NCBI RefSeq assembly: GCF_964063325.1
Contig: NZ_OZ061315.1
Coordinates: 3,038,001-3,102,000, forward strand
Direction: 5' to 3'
From: Hafnia alvei
Lineage (GTDB): Bacteria > Pseudomonadota > Gammaproteobacteria > Enterobacterales > Enterobacteriaceae
DNA: 64,000 nt
Every line of letters begins with the position of its first letter. The stretch's first letter is position 1. The notes under the pieces were generated by a model, which was not told the origin of the DNA, did not search any database, and was given only the letters and a program-made list of their open reading frames with translations. Shown here piece after piece: positions 7,471-16,284 of the stretch. The translations under genes were made by a program, and so were the position numbers.

Positions 7471-8496
7471 ATGTCCGACCGTCATACTCATTCAGCATCA
7501 CACACTATTCTTACCGGCGATCGTCCTACCGGACAGTTGCATCTTGGACACTATATCGGTTCACTGCGTCAACGCGTTGCATTGCAGGATCTGTATCCGC
7601 AGTTTGTTCTGATTGCCGACCTGCAAGGGTTAACCGACAACGGCAGCAATCCGCAAAAAATCTCCCACAATATTTTCGAAGTGATGGCCGACTATCTGGC
7701 GGTCGGTATCGATCCTGCCAAAACAACGATCTGTTTGCAGTCGGCTCTGCCTGCGCTGGCTGAGCTCACCATGCTGTATATGAATATCGTCAGCGTGGCA
7801 CGCGTGGAACGTAATCCCACGGTAAAAGCCGAAATTGCTCAGAAAGGGTTTTCGCGCACGCTGCCTACCGGTTTTTTGGTTTACCCCATCAGCCAAGCTG
7901 CCGATATTACCGCGTTCAAAGCCGACCGCGTTCCGGTGGGTGACGATCAGTTGCCGATGCTCGAACAAACCAACGAGATCGTGCATAAAATGAATAGTCT
8001 ATTGCCAGAACCCACTCTGGTGCCTTGTCAGGCTATGTTAAGCGCGGTGAGTCGTTTACCGGGCATTGATGGCAACGCCAAAATGTCAAAATCATTGGGC
8101 AATACCCTTACCTTAGGGGCCAGCGCCGATGAAATCAGTCAGGCCGTTCATGCCATGTATACCGACCCCAATCACCTGCGCGTAAGCGATCCAGGACAAA
8201 TCGAAGGCAACGTGGTGTTCACCTATCTAGATGCGTTCCATCCAGACACCGCACTGGTTGCCGCAATGAAAGAACACTACCAGCGTGGGGGATTGGGCGA
8301 TCGTCAGTGTAAGCAGGAGCTTGAGGCGTGTTTACAGGCGCTGCTGGAGCCTATCCGTGAACGGCGTCTTCAGTTCATTGCCGATAAAGCGGCGTTGATG
8401 GAAATCTTGCAGGCAGGTACCGAAAAAGCGCGTGAGGTCACTCAACAAACACTCGCCGAAGTGAAACGCGGGCTCGGATTACCGGTGATGTTTTGA
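7471..8496 (+). CDS. trpS2: Second tryptophanyl-tRNA synthetase
   Basis: This class I aminoacyl-tRNA synthetase (341 residues) charges tRNA-Trp. It has TGDRPTGQLHLGH with the HIGH-like HLGH, VGDDQLPMLEQTNEI, and the KMSKS loop in GNAKMSKSLGNTL. It seems to belong to the shorter, divergent TrpRS branch rather than the housekeeping E. coli TrpS, which normally lies near aroB/dam; I infer a second copy. GGAG lies eight bases before the ATG. Control by an upstream Trp attenuator implies induction when charged tRNA-Trp is scarce, for example under starvation or when the primary enzyme is inhibited. The gene symbol is provisional. Confidence 0.9.
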   Translation: MSDRHTHSASHTILTGDRPTGQLHLGHYIGSLRQRVALQDLYPQFVLIADLQGLTDNGSNPQKISHNIFEVMADYLAVGIDPAKTTICLQSALPALAELTMLYMNIVSVARVERNPTVKAEIAQKGFSRTLPTGFLVYPISQAADITAFKADRVPVGDDQLPMLEQTNEIVHKMNSLLPEPTLVPCQAMLSAVSRLPGIDGNAKMSKSLGNTLTLGASADEISQAVHAMYTDPNHLRVSDPGQIEGNVVFTYLDAFHPDTALVAAMKEHYQRGGLGDRQCKQELEACLQALLEPIRERRLQFIADKAALMEILQAGTEKAREVTQQTLAEVKRGLGLPVMF

Positions 8497-8580
8497 AAAT
8501 TATTATTTTTAGAAACCATTACGTTTAGAAACAAAAAAAACGCCGAATAATCGTAAGCTGGTCACTTAAGCCTGATTTTA

Positions 8581-8646
8581 GGGGAAGTACACCGATGGGG
8601 TCGTAGCAGCTTTAGCTGCCGGAGCGCCCCGCGGTGTGCTAGCCCC
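8581..8646. repeat. 66-bp nested palindrome between trpS2 and yfaZ
   Basis: Several complementary segments nest symmetrically: GGGG (8581) with CCCC (8643-8646), GTACACCG (8587-8594) with CGGTGTGC (8632-8639), GGGG (8597-8600) with CCCC (8627-8630), and GCAGC-TTTA-GCTGC at the centre (8606-8619). The result is a single long hairpin on either strand. It lies between convergent genes, so it could be a bidirectional terminator, although no U-tract follows; or it may be a dispersed palindromic repeat. No second copy is seen in this window. Confidence 0.55.
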
Positions 8647-8715
8647 GTGTATCTCGAGTTCTTAAACGATCGGCATTACGAATACTCGGCGCTTTTCAGA
8701 AATGATTACGGTTGC

Positions 8716-9261
8716 TTAGAACCCAATACCGGCGCCCACATAGGCACCATCAGCCACGACGTTATTACGATCGCCGTCTTTGCCCGACATTTCAATATAG
8801 CGATAACCAACATCAATCGTCACTGGGCGGATCACGCTCCAACGCAGACCTGCGCTCGCTTCTTTGTAATCGTTAATGCCGCTAGACAGTGAATCTGGCG
8901 AGTAGTATCCCTCACCATACAAAGAGAAACTTTTCGTTAATGGCCACTGTAAACCACCACCAACGGCAATCGCATACCCGTCGCTACCGTCTTTCTGTGG
9001 GTTAAGATAGAGCGCCTTGCCCCCTACATTAACGAGAAAAGGCCCCAATGGCAGATTAACACCCAGCCCAAGGCCAGCAACATCGCCATCGTCGTCGTTA
9101 TGCGCCCAGTTCAGCGTGGAATACAAACCTGATGAATCCGTGCCAAACCCCGCTTCAACGTTCGTATAGTTCTCACCCGCTTGACCATGAATACTGATAG
9201 CATTTGCTGCCGTTGCAGAAAAAAGAGCGGCACATGCGCAGCCCAAAACGATCTTCTTCAT
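8716..9261 (-). CDS. yfaZ: YfaZ-family outer membrane beta-barrel protein
   Basis: The 181-residue protein has a signal peptide (MKKIVLGCACAALFSATAANA) and alternating amphipathic strands ending in aromatic AYVGAGIGF, as expected for a small outer membrane barrel. It corresponds to E. coli YfaZ (about 180 residues), whose function is not established. It is convergent with trpS2. The motifs YTNVEAGFGTDSSG and LYGEGYYSPD are typical of the family. Confidence 0.88.
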   Translation of the reverse strand: MKKIVLGCACAALFSATAANAISIHGQAGENYTNVEAGFGTDSSGLYSTLNWAHNDDDGDVAGLGLGVNLPLGPFLVNVGGKALYLNPQKDGSDGYAIAVGGGLQWPLTKSFSLYGEGYYSPDSLSSGINDYKEASAGLRWSVIRPVTIDVGYRYIEMSGKDGDRNNVVADGAYVGAGIGF

Positions 9262-9650
9262 TTATTGATTATCCTTAAAAAAATAGACCGGTTCTCAGAT
9301 TCCGGTGCGCGAGAGTTTAAACCAATCATCAACGAGAATCAGAGAAAACTTCTCTAAATTTTGTAAAAAAATTAACCAATTATGTGTCTGATAACTTTTA
9401 GCAATCTGGTTAATAACCCTTAACTATTTGCGTGAGATCATTAAGAGGTCTACAAATATTGATTAGATTGGTTCGCGGAACACTTATGGAAAGCCGGTTT
9501 TCCCAGAGCAATCTTTTTATGTCAGCTACATATTTTGGATTTAGCTGAAGAGCAATACCTGAGTGATAGGCACAGAAGCTCGAGCGCCCTGAAACGAAAG
9601 GTATCACCCGGTTGAAGCAATTCACTGACTCTTGACGAAGGAGAGAAGTA
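9262..9650. other. Intergenic region between yfaZ and katA
   Basis: This 389-bp gap separates divergent yfaZ and katA, so both promoters must lie here. I see an AT-rich centre but no OxyR-type spaced ATAG repeats that I would defend and no small ORF with a good ribosome-binding site. GAAGGAGAG immediately before 9651 is a strong ribosome-binding site for katA. Confidence 0.5.
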
Positions 9651-11084
9651 ATGAGCAAAAAAGGACTGACCACCGCCGCAGGCGCCCCCGTTGTTGACAA
9701 CAACAACGTTATTACAGCAGGACCACGCGGCCCCATGCTGTTACAGGACGTCTGGTTCCTCGAGAAACTGGCCCACTTTGACCGTGAAGTCATTCCAGAG
9801 CGTCGTATGCACGCCAAAGGATCAGGCGCACATGGCACATTCACCGTCACTCACGATATTACCAAATACACTCGCGCAAAAATTTTCTCTGAAATCGGCA
9901 AACAAACCCCGATGATGGTGCGTTTCTCAACCGTCGCCGGTGAACGCGGTGCTGCCGATGCAGAACGTGATATTCGTGGCTTCGCCATGAAGTTTTATAC
10001 CGAAGAAGGTAACTGGGATCTGGTGGGTAACGACACACCGATCTTCTATCTGCGCGATCCGCTGAAGTTCCCTGACCTGAATCACGTGGTAAAACGTGAC
10101 CCGCGCACCAACCTGCGTAATCCGGTCTACAAGTGGGATTTCTTCTCACAGCTGCCAGAAGCCTTCCACCAGCTTACCATCGACTTCAGCGACCGTGGTT
10201 TGCCGAAGTCTTACCGTCACATGCACGGTTTTGGTAGTCACGCCTTCAGTTTTATCAATGCCGACAATGAGCGTTTCTGGGTTAAATTCCATTTCCGTTG
10301 CCAGCAAGGCATTGAAAACCTGATGGATGACGAAGCTGAAGCGCTGATCGGTAAAGACCGTGAAAGCTCACAGCGCGATCTGTACGATGCTATCGAACGC
10401 AAAGATTTCCCTCGCTGGAATCTGCAGGTGCAGATCATGCCAGAGAAAGAAGCGGCGCAAACGCCTTATAACCCGTTTGACCTCACTAAGGTATGGCCAC
10501 ATAAAGATTACCCACTGATTGATGTCGGTTACTTCGAACTGAACCGTAACCCAGACAACTACTTTGCGGAAATCGAACAGGTTGCCATGAATCCGGCCAA
10601 CGTCGTTCCTGGGATCAGCTTCTCCCCGGATAAAATGTTGCAGGGGCGTTTGTTCTCATACGGCGATGCGCACCGCTATCGTTTGGGCGTAAACCATCAC
10701 CAAATCCCGGTGAACGCGCCACAGTGCCCGTTCCACAACTACCATCGTGATGGGGCAATGCGCGTTGACGGTAACAGCGGCAACGGTGCAACCTACGAGC
10801 CAAACAGCTTTGGTCTATTCCAAGAGCAGCCTGATTTCAGCGAACCACCGCTAACCATCGAAGGTGCTGCGGATCACTGGAATCACCGCGAAGACACCGA
10901 CTACTACACTCAGCCTCGTGCACTGTTTAATTTGCTGAGTGAAGAAGAACATCAGCGCATGTACACCCGTATCGCAGGCGAGTTATCTCAGGTACCTGAA
11001 GCTATTCAGAAACGAGCTTTGTGCCATTTTGCACAGATCCACCCTGACTATGCTGCCGGCATCATGAAGGCATTGGGGCAGTAA
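9651..11084 (+). CDS. katA: Haem catalase KatA (small-subunit type)
   Basis: This monofunctional haem catalase converts hydrogen peroxide to water and oxygen in the cytoplasm. The 477-residue length places it with small-subunit catalases. The distal histidine lies in RMHAKGSGAHGTF, the catalytic asparagine in LVGNDTPIFYLRD, and the proximal haem-ligand tyrosine in RLFSYGDAHRYRLG. E. coli lacks this type and uses katE and katG, so the gene is a feature of Hafnia, Proteus, Serratia and Yersinia-like enterics. It is monocistronic, with a strong terminator after the stop. Confidence 0.96.
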   Translation: MSKKGLTTAAGAPVVDNNNVITAGPRGPMLLQDVWFLEKLAHFDREVIPERRMHAKGSGAHGTFTVTHDITKYTRAKIFSEIGKQTPMMVRFSTVAGERGAADAERDIRGFAMKFYTEEGNWDLVGNDTPIFYLRDPLKFPDLNHVVKRDPRTNLRNPVYKWDFFSQLPEAFHQLTIDFSDRGLPKSYRHMHGFGSHAFSFINADNERFWVKFHFRCQQGIENLMDDEAEALIGKDRESSQRDLYDAIERKDFPRWNLQVQIMPEKEAAQTPYNPFDLTKVWPHKDYPLIDVGYFELNRNPDNYFAEIEQVAMNPANVVPGISFSPDKMLQGRLFSYGDAHRYRLGVNHHQIPVNAPQCPFHNYHRDGAMRVDGNSGNGATYEPNSFGLFQEQPDFSEPPLTIEGAADHWNHREDTDYYTQPRALFNLLSEEEHQRMYTRIAGELSQVPEAIQKRALCHFAQIHPDYAAGIMKALGQ

Positions 11085-11118
11085 TCGCGCCTCTCCATGC
11101 TTGAAGCTATAAACGTAA

Positions 11119-11146
11119 ACAGGAGCCTTTAGGCTCCTGTTTTTTT
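11119..11146 (+). terminator. katA terminator
   Basis: A perfect 9-bp stem, ACAGGAGCC with GGCTCCTGT, a TTTA loop and a run of T residues lie 34 bases after the katA stop. It is a textbook rho-independent terminator. The AT-rich other side may also stop the converging fimbrial operon. Confidence 0.9.
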
Positions 11147-11165
11147 ATCCGCTAATTCACCGTAA

Positions 11166-12332
11166 TCAATAATAAGTAATGGTCACGTTCGCTTTGGCGG
11201 TAATTTTACCCGCAAAGTTAGCAGAAGAAGAATCCGAGATCTCTGCAGCTGTTTGCACAATGGCGGCTTGATAATAAGCCGTATTTGCTCCTTGCTGAGC
11301 GCTGCCAATATGTTGCTTAGTTCCCATGACGACGGGGTTCCCTTGCGCGTCATAGAGCGAAACCGCGATCCCGCTGAGTTTTTTCCCGTTAGCCTCGCTA
11401 TGCGCCACTAATTTATCACTGCCTTTTAAGATTGAATTGGCATCATCAAAGGTAAATTCAACATTATTGGTATAGCTGCTACAGGTAAATCCAATGCCAA
11501 ACTGTGTTTGCGCCCCTTCTTGGGGAAACGCCCCCGAGCTACGCTTATTAAAATTGCCTAACTCAACCGTTTGATGCGCCGAATCTAAACTGCATGATGG
11601 CGCAGCCATATACACCCCGGAGCCTAAGGGAACATCAACCGTCGCCAAACCTGACATGCCGTCGACGGTAAAAGTAAGATGTGCACCGGCTGGAATAACC
11701 GGGAGCGCACTATAGTCTATCCAACCAAGCTTCACTAATTCGGCACGCATGGACTCAATGGCATAATTATGCGTCTCATCAAATTTATATAAACTTTTAT
11801 CCGCATTATATTGAGCGCCAAATTCAAACAGCGTGGTATCGTCTTTGCCGTTAATAATAGGATACTCAACGCCAAGAAACTTCCTTGTGGCCAATTTAGC
11901 GGGTGGATAGCTATTTGCCAGCGTTTCATCGTTATAGGATACCGCTTTAATATAAAGTTTAAGCTTAATACCGTTATTATTGGTTTGAGCCTCTCCCGTC
12001 CAGTCCAGCGCAGTGTCATTGATTGCACTCAGACTCAACGAAATATTGCCATCAAATCCCGCAGGAGCCGCTACCTCTTGGCCATCAGTGGTACAGCTTA
12101 GCCTCATGTTCGGCAAGAACTGCGCGTAATCGAGAGCAAGCACGACGGTATAATCGGGTGTATCTTGATCAACCGCGATGGGATTTTCACGAGTATAGGG
12201 CGCGAAGGGAGCGGCTCCACCGGTGTTAATTGTGCAGCGTAAAGCGCCGGCCCAAGTCATGCGCGGAATGACGCCTCCCAGCAATACAACAATGCTCATC
12301 AACACCGCTTGAGCCAGCCACCTTTTTCTCAT
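11166..12332 (-). CDS. Fimbrial tip adhesin-like protein
   Basis: The 388-residue protein has an N-terminal signal peptide (about 29 residues, ending TWAGA), a roughly 200-residue N-terminal region, and a C-terminal pilin domain (about 235-388) with paired cysteines and the terminal beta-strand ANVTITYY that chaperones bind. Two domains of this size suggest a lectin plus pilin architecture, as in tip adhesins. It is the last gene of the operon, the usual adhesin position. The receptor cannot be predicted. Confidence 0.8.
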   Translation of the reverse strand: MRKRWLAQAVLMSIVVLLGGVIPRMTWAGALRCTINTGGAAPFAPYTRENPIAVDQDTPDYTVVLALDYAQFLPNMRLSCTTDGQEVAAPAGFDGNISLSLSAINDTALDWTGEAQTNNNGIKLKLYIKAVSYNDETLANSYPPAKLATRKFLGVEYPIINGKDDTTLFEFGAQYNADKSLYKFDETHNYAIESMRAELVKLGWIDYSALPVIPAGAHLTFTVDGMSGLATVDVPLGSGVYMAAPSCSLDSAHQTVELGNFNKRSSGAFPQEGAQTQFGIGFTCSSYTNNVEFTFDDANSILKGSDKLVAHSEANGKKLSGIAVSLYDAQGNPVVMGTKQHIGSAQQGANTAYYQAAIVQTAAEISDSSSANFAGKITAKANVTITYY

Positions 12333-12344
12333 CGTCGTTCTCCG

Positions 12345-13067
12345 TTAGAACGTCACTGTCTGATGCAATATCGGTGTGTCACCACCAAAATCATTAATCA
12401 AAGAATAATTGAGCTGGCCACTTCCAGCCACGCCAGCGGGTAACGTATAACGAGCTTCCCCCTTTGCGGGCACCATCGTATTTTTTCCAGATATAGGCAG
12501 CTGCTTACCTGCGTTGCTCACGGATAGCTCAGAGAAACTTGCGTAATATTCAGTCGGGTTTTTCGCTACCAACCATGCCTTTCCGCCGTCATGGCTGACC
12601 TGCCATGTCAGCGCTTTTAGCGTATCCGCCGATTTCTCTTTCAAATCGGTTGGACGTACAAACACTTTCAATCGCGTACGGACGGCCAGCTGTAATTGAT
12701 TTTCTTTGCTTTTGCTAACGGGCGGAATTTCTTGGATCCACAGCCAATATACTGACTCACGATCCTGCGGTATTTTTCCTGGCAATATCACCATCCGCAG
12801 TCGCCCTTCTCGTCCGGCACTAATTTTGAATAACGGCGGAGTCAAAATTAGCGGCAAACCTTTATCGTTACCTTGCTGATCTTCAATCCACGACTGCACT
12901 AAGTAATCATGGCTTTTATCATCATTAATAAGTTTAATCGGTGTTTCTTTGTCGCTTTCAAGTGCAACAATGCGCGTCAAGGATGGGCGTACTGCGGCCT
13001 GAGCGCCGCTGGCAGCGATAAAAAGACCTATGAGCATAGGTACCACAACTTTTTTGCTTAAATTCAT
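12345..13067 (-). CDS. Periplasmic fimbrial chaperone (PapD/FimC family)
   Basis: This 240-residue periplasmic chaperone has a signal peptide ending SGAQA, an N-terminal immunoglobulin-like domain with the subunit-binding arginine in RPSLTRIVAL, and the G1 donor strand NQLQLAVRTRLKVFVRP containing the conserved lysine. It would donate that strand to fold pilus subunits and deliver them to the usher. It lies 12 bases after the usher gene and 12 bases before the adhesin gene. Confidence 0.94.
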   Translation of the reverse strand: MNLSKKVVVPMLIGLFIAASGAQAAVRPSLTRIVALESDKETPIKLINDDKSHDYLVQSWIEDQQGNDKGLPLILTPPLFKISAGREGRLRMVILPGKIPQDRESVYWLWIQEIPPVSKSKENQLQLAVRTRLKVFVRPTDLKEKSADTLKALTWQVSHDGGKAWLVAKNPTEYYASFSELSVSNAGKQLPISGKNTMVPAKGEARYTLPAGVAGSGQLNYSLINDFGGDTPILHQTVTF

Positions 13068-13079
13068 ATATTTCTCTTA

Positions 13080-15629
13080 TTAGCCACAAATCGCGTTGAT
13101 TTGTTGATACCAAGGTTCAGAAGAATCTTTTGCCGCAGGCAAAACAAATTGGCACTGACTTTCATTCTCCAATGTCACATGCAATGTTGTATCGCCATCG
13201 GCCAAGATCCCATTCAGATACAGCAATCCATTATCAGCAACCATGCCAACCTGCTCCTTCCCTTGCCATACACTGGCACCAAAGGGGGCTGGTTTACCGT
13301 TAGTCAGTGATAACATCACGATCGCCCTGCGCCCAACCTTTGTCTGGAAACGACGAACCACAACGGCACCATGCGTAGGAACCACATTGTCGCCCGAGTC
13401 CAGTAACTCAACGTTATCATCAGCATGACGAGAATCTAGCGACAGCGCATTATCTCGATAAGGCGAAATTGATGGCACAACCGCTAACCCCCAACGGTTT
13501 GTCGATACACCCGGTTGTCCTTCTATGCTGATATTTTGTGCCCCTGGCGTTTCAACGATGGCGATGGTATCCCCCAACATCTGAGATAAAACCACCCCTC
13601 CGCTATAGGCAACTACCCCGCCAGAAAGCCCGGCAGAATATTGCCGGCTTCCCTGCCCCATGCTTGCGCTCGCACTCATATTGGCGACGCTATTACGGTA
13701 AGCCATCGACGCTATAGGCGAATACCCGTCGCTGTTATGCTGAGCCGAAAGTGCGTAGCTTAATGCGTTATCCAGCTCAGACCCTGATACCGTTGCCATC
13801 TGGGTATCACCGGAATGATTGCTGCTACTGGTGCTAAACGACACATTACGGCTTCTTTTTTCACCCAAATCCCAAGGCACAGACACATTCAATGAGAACT
13901 GACGGTTGGGATCGACATCACTACCTGAACTGGAATTCATCTGGTAGTTATAGCTCATGCCAATATTCGCTGAGCCGATGTTAAAGCTATATCCCATCGT
14001 TAATGACGTATCAGCGGCACTTGAATCATAATAATTATCGCGTTGCAGCGTAAAATAGCCGTTACCAAACTCGCCAAGCCCCTGATTAAGCGTGGCTTGA
14101 ATTTCGCTTTTACGCTGGTAGCGCGAGTCATCATTTCCCCAGCGCCAACTGGCGTACTCAGGGAAATCCATAAAACTAGCAGATTGGTAGCGATAGCCCA
14201 TTAATTGCAATGACGTATCCGTGCTGTCGAAACGGCGTGCATACAGCAACCGCAGTGCTCTCCCGCTATCGCCGATTCGATACGCGGTGTCATCATTAAA
14301 CGATTGTGGATCGCCATCTGATGCTTTTTGATGGCGCTCAAAGGCCCAATCTAGCGATACGCTGCCCAAGTAACCGAGGTTGAAAGCAGCACTCAACGCG
14401 GTTGATTGGTATCCTTCACCGGCAACAATAAGGTCGCTTAACGTCAATCTATCAAAGCCGTACTGCAAGTTTCCTTGCACTACTAGGGGATTATAAGAAA
14501 GACTATCATCTCGATACCGGCCCGCGCTCAAACCATAGCGCCATGTTCCTGGCCTCAACATATCCGGCAGTGATGTATAAGGAACGGTAAATTGCTGCTT
14601 GCTCCCATCACTCTCCTCAACCGTGACATCTAAATCAGCCCCAATTTGCCCATTATTTAAGTCATGAATAGCAAAACTACCCGGTGCCACCGTTTGGCTA
14701 TAAATAATATTTCCACGCTGGCGGATCACGACTCGCGCATTGGTTCGTGCAACACCACGGATAACCGGTGAGTAGCTGAAAGTATCGGCAGGCAGCATCT
14801 GATTATTGGTCTCAAGCGTCATGCCTCGCACGGGTAAAATACCTAACACATCGCTTGATGTGCTGGCATAAACATCGCCGACGGTGAAGCGAGAAACCAG
14901 TGAGGCAATATCGCGTTCTGCATAGGCGCGATCGTGGTTTTGCTCCCAACCCAATTCAGATTTATTAAAAGTATCAAAGCTATAAAAACGCCAGTCACCC
15001 AGATTCACACCAGAATTCAGGCTTAGATATGCCGTATCGCTGCTGTCATTGTCAGAGCTGTTACTATTGTGATTTTCGGTATGATAAACGTAGCTGGAAT
15101 AACCTAAACGTAGCGCATTGACTCCCTTGTCCCACAAAGAAGGGTCAATCATTTCACTTTGGGTTGCCACATTCATTGCAGCCTGTGGCGCCGTGATAAT
15201 AAGTTGCTGCATAGCAGCGTCGTATTTTACTTTTGCATCAGGCCACTTAGCGACAAGGTCATAACATGTTTCACTCGCACTTTTTCCTTGTTCAGGCAAT
15301 TCATGATCGAGTCTTATTTGATGTAATAGCGCAAATGTTAAACACGGCTCAGCGCTTTTATTTTTTGACATGGAAATAAATTCGACTTTTGTTTTAAACA
15401 CGGAGTGCCCATTCAAAACAATATCGACGGTATTCGTTCCTGGTTCAATTTGATCAGGATGATAAAACTGCTGCGGTATTTCTTGCGTATTTTTGCGTAA
15501 AAAATCAGCGTCAAATTCAGCACTATCCGTTGAAATCGAATTTTTTTCTTCGCTGGCAATTGCATGCAATGAAAAAAAAGCAGAGACAATAATGATAAAT
15601 CTCATTATGAATAAAAAATGAATCCTCAT
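13080..15629 (-). CDS. Outer membrane fimbrial usher
   Basis: The 849-residue usher forms the outer-membrane assembly pore for the fimbria. After a signal peptide come the periplasmic N-domain (FDADFLRKNTQEIPQQFYHP; paired cysteines in EPCLTF and SETCYD), the 24-strand barrel with a plug around residues 230-330 (PVIRGVARTNARVVIRQ), and C-terminal domains ending CQFVLPAAKDSSEPWYQQINAICG. The start is ATG at 15629, with a GTG one codon earlier; a further ATG at 15605 is possible. Subunit-usher-chaperone-adhesin order resembles pi-type operons rather than the Fim order. Confidence 0.95.
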   Translation of the reverse strand: MRIHFLFIMRFIIIVSAFFSLHAIASEEKNSISTDSAEFDADFLRKNTQEIPQQFYHPDQIEPGTNTVDIVLNGHSVFKTKVEFISMSKNKSAEPCLTFALLHQIRLDHELPEQGKSASETCYDLVAKWPDAKVKYDAAMQQLIITAPQAAMNVATQSEMIDPSLWDKGVNALRLGYSSYVYHTENHNSNSSDNDSSDTAYLSLNSGVNLGDWRFYSFDTFNKSELGWEQNHDRAYAERDIASLVSRFTVGDVYASTSSDVLGILPVRGMTLETNNQMLPADTFSYSPVIRGVARTNARVVIRQRGNIIYSQTVAPGSFAIHDLNNGQIGADLDVTVEESDGSKQQFTVPYTSLPDMLRPGTWRYGLSAGRYRDDSLSYNPLVVQGNLQYGFDRLTLSDLIVAGEGYQSTALSAAFNLGYLGSVSLDWAFERHQKASDGDPQSFNDDTAYRIGDSGRALRLLYARRFDSTDTSLQLMGYRYQSASFMDFPEYASWRWGNDDSRYQRKSEIQATLNQGLGEFGNGYFTLQRDNYYDSSAADTSLTMGYSFNIGSANIGMSYNYQMNSSSGSDVDPNRQFSLNVSVPWDLGEKRSRNVSFSTSSSNHSGDTQMATVSGSELDNALSYALSAQHNSDGYSPIASMAYRNSVANMSASASMGQGSRQYSAGLSGGVVAYSGGVVLSQMLGDTIAIVETPGAQNISIEGQPGVSTNRWGLAVVPSISPYRDNALSLDSRHADDNVELLDSGDNVVPTHGAVVVRRFQTKVGRRAIVMLSLTNGKPAPFGASVWQGKEQVGMVADNGLLYLNGILADGDTTLHVTLENESQCQFVLPAAKDSSEPWYQQINAICG

Positions 15630-15738
15630 CACTATTGTTCCGCTTTAAACTCATTAACAAAAGGCTCCAAAATAATTCAAATAACGACATCTCATTTAAA
15701 TTATTTATGATCGGGATAAAACGAGCAGACAGAACCTT

Positions 15739-16284
15739 TTAGTTATACATAATATCAATGAAAGTTTTTGCCGTTACACTACCCGCACTGACTTCCGGAG
15801 TAGAGGTATTAGCCTTGTAGGCAACTTTGAAACGCAATGTTGTATTACCTGTTGATAAAGCCTGTGGCTTAGAAGGTTTGCCACCGTTAATATCAACCAG
15901 CGTAGTACCATCATTCTCCAGCAAGGCTACACCAACGCCTGTTGCTGGGTTTGAGCTGCTTCCATTTTTCAGAATATTATTATCAACCGCATCGGGTGAA
16001 CCGCTGAACGTTACCTCCGCATTGCTTAACGTGGTCTTATCACAGTCTTTAAGGTCAATCGTAAAATCCATCATCCCTGCATAGCCAAATGCAGAATTAA
16101 ACGAAGATGGTGTTACCGTGGGGAGTGTCATTGCGGCATCAGATGTTACCGTATCTCCATTGAAACCCTTTAACGTACATGCCGAAGCAGATACTGTTCC
16201 CACGAAGGTAATATCGCCATCAGAGGCAAGCGCAGAGAATGAACTTGCTGCTAACATTGATAAAACTAAAAGCTTATATTTCAT
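15739..16284 (-). CDS. Major fimbrial subunit
   Basis: The 181-residue pilin has a signal peptide (MKYKLLVLSMLAASSFSALA), an N-terminal donor strand region (DGDITFVGTVSASACTL), two cysteines about 45 residues apart, and the C-terminal KTFIDIMYN strand with penultimate tyrosine bound by the chaperone. It is the promoter-proximal gene of the four-gene fimbrial operon, as expected for the most abundant subunit. It is followed by a 109-bp AT-rich gap before the usher. Confidence 0.92.
   Translation of the reverse strand: MKYKLLVLSMLAASSFSALASDGDITFVGTVSASACTLKGFNGDTVTSDAAMTLPTVTPSSFNSAFGYAGMMDFTIDLKDCDKTTLSNAEVTFSGSPDAVDNNILKNGSSSNPATGVGVALLENDGTTLVDINGGKPSKPQALSTGNTTLRFKVAYKANTSTPEVSAGSVTAKTFIDIMYN

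Noticed and set aside
7344..7763. A 139-codon plus-strand ORF overlapping the attenuator and the trpS2 start
   Set aside because: It is out of frame with trpS2, has no good ribosome-binding site, and overlaps the terminator; the well-conserved synthetase frame explains the sequence.
8581..8646. A tRNA or other standard RNA gene
   Set aside because: The segment folds as one long hairpin and has no cloverleaf or anticodon arrangement.
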